From Acidobacteria bacterium AH-259-L09 (GTDB lineage: Bacteria > Acidobacteriota > UBA6911 > RPQK01): a stretch of DNA of 25,222 nucleotides. The notes under the pieces were generated by a model. The model worked only from the letters and a program-made list of their open reading frames with translations, searched no databases and was not told the origin of the DNA. This document shows, in pieces, positions 1 through 7,460 of the stretch. The position numbers and the translations under genes are program-made. The first letter of the stretch is position 1. The number at the start of each line of letters is the position of its first letter. The DNA lies in the NCBI GenBank assembly GCA_027717875.1, contig JALLOL010000009.1:1-25222 (forward strand). The letters run 5' to 3'.

Positions 1-1500
1 CGACGATCAATTCGTCGCGTGCGGATCTCCCCCCTGTCTGCTCGGCTTCCTTGATCATCAAGAACCGCTGGCCGTCGGGCGAGATGTCGTAGTGTCGTCC
101 ACTGCCATATAAGTAGCTCCCCGTGAATAACACCTCGGGATTCCCCGCCGTGAAGCGGGGCTCGGTTTCATAGTGCACCACCATCATCTCTGACCAAGTC
201 TCGCCGGCACGATAAAACAGCTCTTGCCCCTTCGGCGCCCAAACGGGCGCCTTTCCTCTACCGCTTGAGATCTGCCACTTTCCTTCCTCCGCGTTGGGGA
301 AAGGCCGAACATAGATTTCCCACTGCCCCGTCTCATCGGAGCGATAGGCGATCCAGCGCCCGTCGGGCGAGATCACCGGACTGCCTTCACCAAACTGCGT
401 CTGGAGAAGCGGCTGCGAGGTGGGCTCGTCCTCCATCGAGAGCACGTGCAAGTCCCACGATGTTTCAGGACTTAGTTGGGTGAAGACCAGACTCTTCGCG
501 TCCGGCGTGAAGGACCAGGCTACTCGATCCGGGTTTGGGTCCGTGGTCAGGCGTTCGGCTTGTCCAGTGCCGTCTGCTGCCTTCCAGAACAAATTCTCCC
601 CTCCTGCATCACGCCTTGACCGGAACAACAGTCGCCGACCATCTGGCGTCCACAATGGACGACCATCATAAGCAGGATCAAAGGTCAGCCGGCTGTGTGT
701 GCCGCGGGCCAGGTCATAGATCCACACGTCGGTATTGCTTGGGTCTGTGACCTGTACGGCCAAACGCGTACCGTCGGGTGAGACCCGTGGCCAACCGTAA
801 GGGCGTGGCTCCGCAGCTAACGGCTCCTTGTGCCCTTCACGATCCACCCAGAGCAGAGTCCTTTACACCTCAGCAACTCTGCCCGGGATATAGACGAGCG
901 AAGCGTCCTCCGTAAAGCTGAAATTCACCGCTCCGGCGTTCTTGGTCATCACATTTTCGAGCCCCGGGACAGGTTCGCCACTAACTTCCAGCCGGTCGAG
1001 ATCAAAGGCCACGGCCCACAGGACTCCCTCTAAGCCATAAACCAAGTGTCCTGTGGGTGAGTAATGGGGATTGCTGCCAGGAGTGAGAGCTTTCTGCTCG
1101 CCTGTCTCTACCGAGAGCACGGCAACCTGCGCATTCTCGATTGTGCCTCCCGTGACGATGGTGAACAGAACCGCCTTGCCACCGGGCAAGATCTCTGGCC
1201 ACCAATGGGTGCGCTCACCCTTCTCCGGGTCCACAGTGGTTAAGGCCTTGGGCTCGCCTCCAGCAGCCGGGACGCTCAAGAGCCCGTTGCTGCTCGTTGT
1301 TGCGAAGATAATGGTCTCATCAGCTCCCAGCTCGCGCCTCGAAGAAGCCCGTCAACTTCACAGATGGTCGCCGCTGGCCCGCCGTGGATCGACACCTTCT
1401 TCAGCGTATTGTCGACGGCAAAAACCGCGACTCGATCGCCATCGGGCGAAAAAAACGGGCCGGCCCACGAGAAAGGAGTCATTCGCCATTCTAACGGAAT
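1..1500 (-). pseudogene. WD40/TolB-like beta-propeller protein, broken (probably the sensor part of a Ser/Thr kinase)
   Basis: On the minus strand the region reads as PD40-type propeller blades with repeated 'SPDG' motifs (FFSPDGDRVAV, RVSPDGTRLAV, VISPDGRWIAY), typical of the C-terminal half of Pkn-like kinases in Acidobacteria. Two lesions break it. Near 1325-1328 one G is missing (TGGGAGCT where TGGGGAGCT restores 'GASWGADETIIFATT'). At 861-863 a TAA sits where a codon such as CAA is expected before 'RTLLWVDREG'. Otherwise the frame is good, so the decay looks recent. Homology stops near 1500, beside the tRNA-Ser-like repeat, so the 5' part with any kinase domain is absent. The 3' end runs off the window's left edge. 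Confidence 0.8.
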
Positions 1501-1506
1501 AAAAAA

Positions 1507-1527
1507 CTCTGGCGGAGAGGGGGGGGA
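1507..1527. repeat. Copy of the tRNA-Ser 3' end (putative distal att site)
   Basis: TGGCGGAGAGGGGGGG here matches the last 16 nt of the tRNA-Ser gene ending at 12350 (CCA, discriminator, acceptor and start of the T arm), with one extra G in the run. The preceding bases are also alike (AAAAACTC versus AAAAACTT). This is the usual footprint of an integrase that uses a tRNA 3' end. The repeat is short and G-rich, so chance is not excluded. Confidence 0.55.
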
Positions 1528-1778
1528 CTCTCCTCGTGGATTCTTGCTATTCCATGAAAACCAGTGTCTACCAGTGTTTTCACCAAAATTACACTTCTCA
1601 GTTTTTGGGAAATTTTGGGAAATTTTGGGGTTTCCAGTTGAAATTTCAACCGGCTTCCAGACTAGAAACAAAATGGTAGAAACTGAACAAACTGAGAAAG
1701 GTTGTCTGGATTCTGGCAGATTTTGGAAAGATTTTCTCACACGGATTCTCACACAGGATTTGGCTGGTAAATTCCCTG
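1528..1778. other. Non-coding island end with short repeats
   Basis: No credible gene is seen. Three near-identical 10-mers TTTTGGGAAA run from 1603 to 1632. A perfect 14-bp palindrome, GTTGAAATTTCAAC, lies at 1637-1650. Its half GGTTGAAATTT reappears in the opposite sense at 12284-12294, near the other end of the proposed island. Confidence 0.5.
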
Positions 1779-2246
1779 TCAGGTAGTCGGCTCTAAGTCA
1801 TTTTCGTCAGATCGGAAATACATTCCGTCGTCTCGCTGGCCTTCGTAGAAGATTCGGTAAGATCCTGAACTGGACGCGCCGTAATACACGCCAGTTGCTA
1901 TGATTCCTTCATCCCTTCCCGCAAGCCTCGATCTGACGCGGTCGCCCAACGTGAATCGGAATGGGAATTTGTGCGCCTCAGGGGAGCGGATATCTACCAC
2001 TGCATCGCACCCCATCTCGATTACTGCTGTGCCTACCATGTCGATCCAATTCTGGGCCTTCCTTAACGCGCTATCGAGCGCTTCTTTCCTGCTCTCGAAT
2101 CTCCTTGTCCCCACGCCTCTGTGGTGGTGGATACGGCCCCCTACATATTCAACAGTGTAGGCGTCGTCCCAGAGCCGCTCTTGTTCGTCACCCTCGAAAG
2201 TCACCCTCCAGCCCTTGTATTTGTATTGATCTTGATGTTGTGGCAT
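1779..2246 (-). CDS. Hypothetical protein, about 155 aa
   Basis: I do not recognise the family. The start is set at the ATG giving MPQHQDQYKY, which has a GGGAGA ribosome-binding site 7-8 nt upstream. An upstream in-frame extension to 2324 lacks such a site. The protein is soluble, with no signal peptide. The N-terminal half contains 'GWRVTFEGDEQERLW' and 'FESRKEALDSALRKAQNWID', which resembles the layout of small proteins that modify or format a query residue by residue, but this gives no function. The C-terminal part, from about 'FTLGDRVRSRLAGRDEGIIA', looks like a small beta-barrel (KOW/SH3-like). It lies just inside the proposed island end on the same strand as most island genes. Confidence 0.6.
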   Translation of the reverse strand: MPQHQDQYKYKGWRVTFEGDEQERLWDDAYTVEYVGGRIHHHRGVGTRRFESRKEALDSALRKAQNWIDMVGTAVIEMGCDAVVDIRSPEAHKFPFRFTLGDRVRSRLAGRDEGIIATGVYYGASSSGSYRIFYEGQRDDGMYFRSDENDLEPTT

Positions 2247-2517
2247 TGGCGTCTCCCTACACCCTTCTATCACATTTCGCAGTGAAGCCGAGATGATGGC
2301 CAAAGAGATTACAGAGGCACGCAAGGCAGAGTTGGAAGCCGAACGCCATGGTTTTTAGTCAGAACGCCAAAGCCAGGAGATGACCAGGATCGTCAGGGTT
2401 GCGACGACTCAAATTTACCAAAACTTACCAACTCAACCGGAAACAAAACGGAAACATTTTTCCCCCGCGCGGTTCTCGCAGATAATTGAAATCCTAAAAA
2501 ACAACTCTCTCGGAAGG

Positions 2518-3186
2518 CTAACCAAAGACAGCTCTCAACAGGAACTTGCCAAACTCCCAAGTAAATATTAGTCCGGCGCCTTTGGCGTATAGGGGATACC
2601 TATCTAAGACAGCTTTCAACGAATCGTGGAGCTGTGAACCCCAGGGGAACCATACTGACCAGCGGGCTTTTCTCATTTCTGACACTGCCTCTTTTGTAAT
2701 AGTTAGCGGCCACTTGAGCCAAGATTTCTCTTCCTCTTCTGTTGAACTCGACTGGATCAAAAAACCCTTCTCAACGAGTTTTCTGAGGACTGAGAATTCC
2801 TCTCTTAACGGACAGTAGATTGTTGTTAGGATTCTCCAGTGAAAGAAGTGTAATAGACTGTTCGGCTTTAGGGAACCACGCTCAGCAACCAAAAACCGGT
2901 CCAGGATTGCTAACGCTTCCTCTTCTGAAATCGGAGGCAATTGGTCAGCTTTTTCCGACAGTAGTGGCCACCACTTTTTGACTGTGTCCCACTTACCGGC
3001 GTCAGCAATCTTTTTTCCAGTTACGAAAATTGCGTCGTCCGCTGAACAACTTTTGATGGCTTCTGAAGCAATTCGCCACCAGTCGGATGAAGGAGGCGGT
3101 TGCCAAAGGATTTTGGATGGTTGACCCAGACCTCCTTGTTTCAGAAGTTCGTCAAGAATCGTTTGTGCTTCTTCGATCAGCTTCAT
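2518..3186 (-). CDS. Hypothetical protein, 222 aa
   Basis: Not recognised. It starts MKLIEEAQTILDELL with GAGCGG just before the ATG. It is Trp-rich and mostly helical in appearance, with an acidic patch 'SSSTEEEEKSW' around residues 146-156, and no signal peptide or clear membrane segment. The coding frame is long compared with its surroundings and composition is protein-like, but nothing indicates a biochemical role. It could be a helical-repeat accessory protein of the island. The A+T-rich base composition is like that of the adjacent genes and unlike the core region on the right. Confidence 0.55.
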   Translation of the reverse strand: MKLIEEAQTILDELLKQGGLGQPSKILWQPPPSSDWWRIASEAIKSCSADDAIFVTGKKIADAGKWDTVKKWWPLLSEKADQLPPISEEEALAILDRFLVAERGSLKPNSLLHFFHWRILTTIYCPLREEFSVLRKLVEKGFLIQSSSTEEEEKSWLKWPLTITKEAVSEMRKARWSVWFPWGSQLHDSLKAVLDRYPLYAKGAGLIFTWEFGKFLLRAVFG

Positions 3187-3789
3187 CCGCTCATTTTAGC
3201 CGACAAGTACACAATTAGACCTTATTGTGGTGTCTGTTTGGATTGTGTAGTTTAGAGCGGGAATGGACCACTCGCAAAAAGAATCTCTCAAGTGGGAGAA
3301 GATTACTAGGTGAGGGAGTCCTTCAACCATCCATAGTTTTCCAGTTTTTCAAGTCTGGCAGAGGGAGTCCAACTCTATTACCTAGAGACAAAAACTAGAC
3401 CTGTTTGCACTGCCCAAAACCCTCCCTTAAGTAGTTAGAATATAGACCACAGCTGATGTTAGCTCAACTAGCTGAGCCAGCAGCACTTAAGCCCTCTTTT
3501 TAGACCCAAAAGTTCTTCAAGATGCTCTCTTTTGAAAAAGGCCCTCATCAGGAAGGTTCTGAGTGATCCCAGACTGATCCCTGTCTCTCCCTTCGATTCC
3601 CTAAATGGGACGGGAATAGATAGAAAGAGGTCGCCTAAGAAGTGTAAAAAATACAAGTGGAAGAAGTGATTCACCACCAGCTAAGCTCGTATTGATCCAT
3701 TCCTGGGATTGTCCCCACTCATCTAAAACTGATCTTTTTTGAACGGTCGCCGGTCAGCCTTTGTGGCGGCTGCTGAGTGATCCCAGCCA
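3187..3789. other. Intergenic stretch with dispersed repeats, no convincing gene
   Basis: A 69-codon open frame at 3468-3677 has no ribosome site and no protein-like pattern and is not called. The stretch holds GGGAGTCC at 3314 and 3363, TAGTTTTCCAGTTTTTCA at 3334-3351 (identical at 5543-5560), and CTGAGTGATCCCAG at 3559-3572 repeated at 3773-3786. Confidence 0.5.
3334..3351 (+). repeat. Dispersed repeat, copy 1
   Basis: TAGTTTTCCAGTTTTTCA is preceded by GGGAGTCC and 12 nt. The same arrangement (GGGAGTCC, 11 nt, identical 18-mer) recurs at 5524-5560. Confidence 0.6.
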
Positions 3790-3874
3790 AATCCCAGCAA
3801 TCCCAGCATTTTTAAAAACTAGACAAAAATAGAAACTGACTAAAGAGTTATAAAAACCTGGGATTGTTGGGATT
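3790..3874. repeat. 85-bp palindromic repeat, copy A
   Basis: Arms AATCCCAGCAATCCCAG (3790-3806) and CTGGGATTGTTGGGATT (3858-3874) pair at 16 of 17 positions around a 51-nt A-rich centre. It lies 40 bp past the stop of the 3914-4495 gene on the minus strand. Copy B has exactly the same total and centre lengths. Confidence 0.7.
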
Positions 3875-3913
3875 GTTGGCGATCCAGAATAGTCAGGAAA
3901 CGAACCTAGAGGC

Positions 3914-4495
3914 TCACTGCTTTGGATTTACAGCCAGATAATCATTGATGAACTGATCCACCATATCAGCAACGGCTTCACGGACAGTCCTTCTTAGTGA
4001 GTCACTTGGGGTAACACCAATGATGTCGGTGGCCTCCCATGTAGCACCAATCTTTTGGAGATCTGTTAACTTTCTATAATGTGCTAACCGCTCCGGGCGG
4101 TTTCCCTCAGAAAGTGTCAAGAACAGACCACTGCGGATTTTCTCCAAGTCCCTTAAGAGAAAAACTGTCTGCTCTAGGCGGAGATCAATATGGTATGCAT
4201 AACCCAATCTTGTCTCCACCCCACTCACACTCACCCACAACATAGGCCGTCCTGGTACATCCCACATCTCATCCTCTGTCACAACCTTAATACCAGCCTT
4301 CCTGAGCCTAAGTTCTACATCTATCTGAAGTTGGTGCTCACTTAGCCCTGCCTCTATAATAGGCTCCTCTGCCACTACCGGTACGTGAACTCCTTCCAGG
4401 CCACGCAGCGATTCCTTTCGTATTGTTTGAGCTAAGGTCAGAGTCAACCCAAAACTTAGACAAACCAAAAGAGTCACAAATCTCCTGACGCTCAT
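3914..4495 (-). CDS. Secreted/periplasmic hypothetical protein, 193 aa
   Basis: The N-terminus MSVRRFVTLLVCLSFGLTLTLAQ is a good Sec signal peptide with cleavage probably after Ala-Gln or just before it. The start at 4495 is chosen because GGGAGG lies about 8 nt upstream. An in-frame ATG six codons earlier (4513) lacks a site. The mature part has alternating strands and a helix, with 'LQIDVELRLRKAGIKVVTEDE' resembling the helix-strand unit of proteins that compare or bind outer components, and a C-terminal amphipathic helix 'VREAVADMVDQFINDYLAVNP'. I know of similar unassigned exported proteins in soil-bacterial genomes but cannot name a family or function. It is flanked on both sides by the 85-bp palindromes. 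Confidence 0.7.
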   Translation of the reverse strand: MSVRRFVTLLVCLSFGLTLTLAQTIRKESLRGLEGVHVPVVAEEPIIEAGLSEHQLQIDVELRLRKAGIKVVTEDEMWDVPGRPMLWVSVSGVETRLGYAYHIDLRLEQTVFLLRDLEKIRSGLFLTLSEGNRPERLAHYRKLTDLQKIGATWEATDIIGVTPSDSLRRTVREAVADMVDQFINDYLAVNPKQ

Positions 4496-4544
4496 AGGGC
4501 CTCCCTTTGACATTCCTGCTTCATCCTTGCAATGATGTTCCCTC

Positions 4545-4629
4545 GATCCCAGGAATCCCAGGTAATTTCCACTCTTAGAGAAAAATCAAATTAGCAAAGG
4601 GTTTCAAAAAAGCTGGGATAGCTGGGATT
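4545..4629. repeat. 85-bp palindromic repeat, copy B
   Basis: Arms GATCCCAGGAATCCCAG (4545-4561) and CTGGGATAGCTGGGATT (4613-4629) pair at 14 of 17 positions around a 51-nt centre that aligns without gaps to the centre of copy A (both contain AAAAAT, AAAG and a final AAAAA before CTGGGAT). It begins 8 bp past the stop of the 4637-5083 gene. Confidence 0.7.
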
Positions 4630-4636
4630 TGATGCT

Positions 4637-5083
4637 CTATCTCAGAATGTCTTTTTTCTGTAGTTTTCGGCTATAGAGGCAGATCCAGCCCGTTATCAAC
4701 AATCCAAGGAATTGACCCACTCCTACGCCAGAGGGTAGAGCCTGAAACACATCTGTAAACAAGTAATACAATGCGGACAGAAGTACATTCAGGGCGAGAA
4801 GAGCATAAAACAATAGAACAGCAACCTTTCGTAACAAGAAGAGGTTTACAGCTGCCATGATGCTGAGGGCAAAAACGCCAAGCATAACCAGGTAATCAAC
4901 AACAGAATAACTCTCAATGATTTGAGCAGGAGGCAAGGTTACTGTGTTGGTAAAAATCAGATAATAGGACAGAGACATGGAGAGAATTGAAAGCAAGTAG
5001 AAGATCGAAATAATCCACACACCAAGAGGTCTCCTTGGCTTTTCTGCGGTGTTCTGAATATTCTCCTCAGTGCTGTTTCGCAA
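4637..5083 (-). CDS. Small integral membrane protein, 148 aa
   Basis: The start is a TTG preceded by GGGGAGAGGGG. After a short polar N-terminus (MRNSTEENIQNTAEKPRRP) there are four hydrophobic stretches, at about residues 21-45, 60-82, 84-106 and 118-137, and a basic C-terminus 'YSRKLQKKDILR'. This is the outline of a four-helix inner-membrane protein, N- and C-termini probably cytoplasmic. 'RPLGVWIISIFYLLSI' resembles the opening of many small DUF-type membrane proteins, but I cannot assign one. It lies upstream of the exported protein gene on the same strand with repeat copy B between them, so co-transcription is uncertain. Confidence 0.65.
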   Translation of the reverse strand: MRNSTEENIQNTAEKPRRPLGVWIISIFYLLSILSMSLSYYLIFTNTVTLPPAQIIESYSVVDYLVMLGVFALSIMAAVNLFLLRKVAVLLFYALLALNVLLSALYYLFTDVFQALPSGVGVGQFLGLLITGWICLYSRKLQKKDILR

Positions 5084-5269
5084 ACCCCTCTCCCCAATAA
5101 GTCATGGATTGATGCCAGTGACGGTTTCCATTATAACGGCACTGCACAACCCCAAACGTTTCTAGCCCTTCTCAAGACTAGCTCCAAATCCCCTGGATTC
5201 ACACAGCTTCCTGCACTGGTTAGGCTCAGATCAACACCATGAAGAACCCACCAAGAAGGAGCATGAGAA

Positions 5270-5515
5270 ATGATCACCAGAAAAGCCCTCACCGTTCTGA
5301 TCCTTTTCCTATTGCTTCCCCCTGCTATAGCTCTATCAGCCGAGAAGAAGTTTGTAGGTTCCAAGAAGTCCCACAAGTATCATTACCTCTCCTGTAGATC
5401 AGCCAAGAGAATCAAGCCTCAGAATCGAATCTACTTTGAGCCTGTGAAAGAGGCTAAAGGGAAGGGATATGTGGCCCGTAAGATCTGCAAACCTCCCCAG
5501 AAAGGACAGGAGTGA
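5270..5515 (+). CDS. Exported small protein with an Ada-like metal-binding fold, 81 aa
   Basis: The ATG is preceded by AAGGAG at 8 nt. Residues 1-24 form a signal peptide (LTVLILFLLLPPAIALSA). The mature part 'FVGSKKSHKYHYLSCRSAKRIKPQNRIYF...AKGKGYVARKICKP' matches the small domain seen in the N-terminus of Ada and at the C-terminus of some exported nucleases (pattern xSxxSxxYHxxxC..AkrI...GYxpCxxCkP). Only one Cys of the usual final C-x-x-C pair remains (ARKICKP in place of RPCKVCKP), so metal binding by the standard four ligands is doubtful. It is the only plus-strand gene between the island start and the tRNA. Confidence 0.7.
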   Translation: MITRKALTVLILFLLLPPAIALSAEKKFVGSKKSHKYHYLSCRSAKRIKPQNRIYFEPVKEAKGKGYVARKICKPPQKGQE

Positions 5516-5520
5516 TCTAT

Positions 5521-5560
5521 CTGGGGAGTCCACACCCAGCTCTAGTTTTCCAGTTTTTCA
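5521..5560 (+). terminator. Possible weak terminator and dispersed repeat copy 2
   Basis: CTGGG-loop-CCCAG (5521-5539) follows the stop of the 5270-5515 gene by a few bases and leads into CTCTAGTTTTCCAGTTTTT. The stem is short. The T-rich part is the same 18-mer as at 3334-3351. Confidence 0.35.
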
Positions 5561-5925
5561 GGACCTATATACCGGGCAAACTGCCAAACTGGATCTTGAT
5601 TGGCCCTAGCTTGGCTCTCAGTCTCCAGTTTGAGCACTGAGTCAGAGGAGCTGGGTCCTTTTCTTTTACTTGCAAGGCTGCGCGTAAGGGGGCATTACAC
5701 TCGGCATGAGAAGAGAGAAGAGAGAGTCTCCAGCCTGTTGATTCTCCTCCCCTCCCATTCATGCCGAGGGAAAGGCCCCCTTGGGATAGAAGGAGCCGCC
5801 AAAATTCAGTGCCACCGGTCTAAGAAGGCTATCCACTTGCCACGAGTATATTCAGATTGTTTTCAATGAGGTGGTCAGAGAGTTTGACTGCACGATTGTT
5901 GAGGGTCACAGATCAGAGGAGGAGG
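5561..5925. other. Intergenic stretch with a large dyad
   Basis: No convincing gene. Its main content is the long inverted repeat at 5686-5782, described separately. Confidence 0.5.
5686..5782. repeat. Long two-step inverted repeat (97 bp)
   Basis: AAGGGGGC (5686-5693) pairs with GCCCCCTT (5775-5782), and inside it CTCGGCATGA (5700-5709) pairs perfectly with TCATGCCGAG (5759-5768), both steps separated by 6 nt on each side. The loop is purine-rich on its left half and pyrimidine-rich on its right half, so pairing may extend further. It could be a structured RNA, a cruciform, or a small non-autonomous element. Confidence 0.65.
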
Positions 5926-5955
5926 GGTGTCCCAAAATCAACTTTTACGGAACAG
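5926..5955 (+). repeat. Repeat flanking the SIR2 gene, left copy
   Basis: GGTGTCCC followed after 9 nt by TTTTACGGAACAG. The same two blocks occur in the same orientation at 7368-7400, on the other side of the SIR2-like gene. GTTTTGGGGACACC at 6015-6028 is an inverted partner of the first block. These may be remains of insertion-sequence ends. Confidence 0.5.
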
Positions 5956-6069
5956 AAGAATCCACAACTACAGAGCCTGAATCTACAACCGTCTCCCATT
6001 ATGTGTGAAATAGCGTTTTGGGGACACCGAACTTCCACCAGGAATGTGTCCAGTTTCGGAACTCTTCTT

Positions 6070-7143
6070 TTAATAGTTGAGCACTTCTAATCTGTGGAGC
6101 AGTTCTTTGCCGGTGCCTGTTACTTCGTACTGATCGACATAGAAGTCCGTGATCGGTTGTGGTTCAACATAGTCCGTCGCGGAAAGAATGGCCTCTCCAG
6201 CAGATTGGGTTCCCAAGTCCACCTTGGTGTCGTCTGGAAGCAGAACATCTTGCAAGACTACTTTCAGCTTCTCGCACCGCATGTAGTTCGAGACAAAAAC
6301 CTTAATCCCGGAGTGAACTATTGCTTTGCAAATTACTTCATTGATATGGGCGTCACCAAAGCTGTATCCTATGACGAGGAGCGTACAATCCGTTCTGCAA
6401 AGTACCTTTTCAAAGACATCGAAGTATTGGTCTAAGATCGGCTCGTTCTTGGCCTGCTCACTCTTTCTTGTACCTATGACAAGACAGTCTCCCCCGTCGT
6501 GGCTCTGCCAATTCACTGAGCCATGCAACTTGATATATATGAAGTTGACTGCCCCATCGAAAGGATTTCTCCGACCATCTTCTTTGAACTCTGCAACTGG
6601 GTTCTCCGGAAGCCGTACTCTTAGCTCATCGCTAAAGGTGTCATATTCGCGGTTCCTGTAAGCAAACCAGTTGCCGTTTTCAAGCCCTGGAATTCTGATG
6701 TTGATCTTCCGCGACCCTGAATTCCAAGCTCGTTCGACAAACAAGTCCTGGTTGAGAGTAAACCAGAAGCTACGGCTCTCGTGCTGTTCTCCTGCAAATT
6801 GCGATATGAATTGCCCAAACACATTAGGTGGATTGCGAATGGCATTATCATAGGGTCCACGTTTTATCCGGTCTCGAATCTGGGCATCCATGCCTTTAAA
6901 CGAATTCCTAACAGCGACGTTCATATCCTCAACGAGCTGTTTGTCTCCGCTCTTTAACGCCTCGTCGTATAAACCTTCAAAGTTACTCGGAGTGCGGTTG
7001 TCGATCCAGTTCCTGAGTAAAGCTGACGCCTTGTTGCGAATCTCATTCAGCATCTCACTGGCTAAGTATCCACCGAAATTTTTTGTGAATCCGGCTCCAG
7101 TAAGCAACACAACGGGAAGGACTTCAACTGGGGACAATGCCAC
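6070..7143 (-). CDS. SIR2-like protein (possible NAD-hydrolysing defence protein), 357 aa
   Basis: The SIR2 fold is recognised from LLTGAGFT (residues 13-20, NAD-binding), TLNQD (129-133), KLHGSVNW (205-212) and GYSFGDAHIN (259-268), the last two being hallmarks of the bacterial SIR2_2/SIR2-like family. In that family many members are NADases that deplete NAD during phage infection (for example ThsA, DSR and SIR2-HerA systems); the role here is inferred only. The start is a GTG with GGAGG four nt upstream. It stands alone: no HerA, Argonaute, TIR or other known partner is adjacent. Repeat pairs flank it on both sides (5926-5955 and 7368-7400), and mobile recombinases lie upstream, consistent with transfer. 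Confidence 0.8.
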   Translation of the reverse strand: MALSPVEVLPVVLLTGAGFTKNFGGYLASEMLNEIRNKASALLRNWIDNRTPSNFEGLYDEALKSGDKQLVEDMNVAVRNSFKGMDAQIRDRIKRGPYDNAIRNPPNVFGQFISQFAGEQHESRSFWFTLNQDLFVERAWNSGSRKINIRIPGLENGNWFAYRNREYDTFSDELRVRLPENPVAEFKEDGRRNPFDGAVNFIYIKLHGSVNWQSHDGGDCLVIGTRKSEQAKNEPILDQYFDVFEKVLCRTDCTLLVIGYSFGDAHINEVICKAIVHSGIKVFVSNYMRCEKLKVVLQDVLLPDDTKVDLGTQSAGEAILSATDYVEPQPITDFYVDQYEVTGTGKELLHRLEVLNY

Positions 7144-7214
7144 ACTACCTCCAGATCAGCTAATCCGTATCCAGACTGGAGGATATTGGACCAGCGTCTT
7201 GTTATGACTATTAT

Positions 7215-7325
7215 AAATCAATGCCCAGGTTTCTGAACTCCTCAAGTGCTAGGATCAGATGTTTTGTGGATCTGGCAGCTTTATAGCCAAATCTTTGCTC
7301 GGCGCCTAAAAGCACGTGGTTTGAT
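7215..7325 (-). pseudogene. Fragment of a second serine recombinase
   Basis: The minus strand reads 'AARSTKHLILALEEFRNLGID', nearly identical to 'FARSTRHLINALEEFRNLGID' of the intact recombinase at 7461-8042, and DNA identity is high at ATCAATGCCCAGGTTTCT. Upstream residues are only loosely alike (VLLGAEQRFGYK against VVLCWRFDRF), and there is no continuing frame. It is a remnant of a related copy. Confidence 0.75.
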
Positions 7326-7367
7326 GGGCTGCTAGAGGAAGATGTGCAGCTACCTTTGAACGTGACT

Positions 7368-7400
7368 GGTGTCCCACCAAACTGATGTTTTACGGAACAG
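7368..7400 (+). repeat. Repeat flanking the SIR2 gene, right copy
   Basis: GGTGTCCC, 12 nt, then TTTTACGGAACAG. Same blocks and orientation as 5926-5955. Confidence 0.5.
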
Positions 7401-7460
7401 TAAAAGTGGATCAGAAACCCTTTAAGAATGGGAGTTCTGGCTCGCTGAATCAGAAAGGTT

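Noticed and set aside
1276..1752. Separate 158-codon gene at the left end
   Set aside because: Its C-terminal half is the broken propeller frame and its N-terminal half is translated island-end DNA.
2293..2361. 22-codon ORF beginning MMAKEITEARK
   Set aside because: Too short to support, no ribosome site and no neighbour context; could be a relic of a larger gene.
3468..3677. 69-codon open frame, minus strand
   Set aside because: No ribosome site, odd composition, and it overlaps dispersed repeats; no motif.
3790..4629. Integron cassette array (small genes each followed by a palindrome)
   Set aside because: The palindromes lack the GTTRRRY/RYYYAAC core sites and no integron-type integrase is present. 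Kept only as an alternative for the 85-bp elements.
6070..7143. SIR2-HerA or Thoeris system
   Set aside because: No HerA ATPase, TIR or other partner gene beside the SIR2-like protein.
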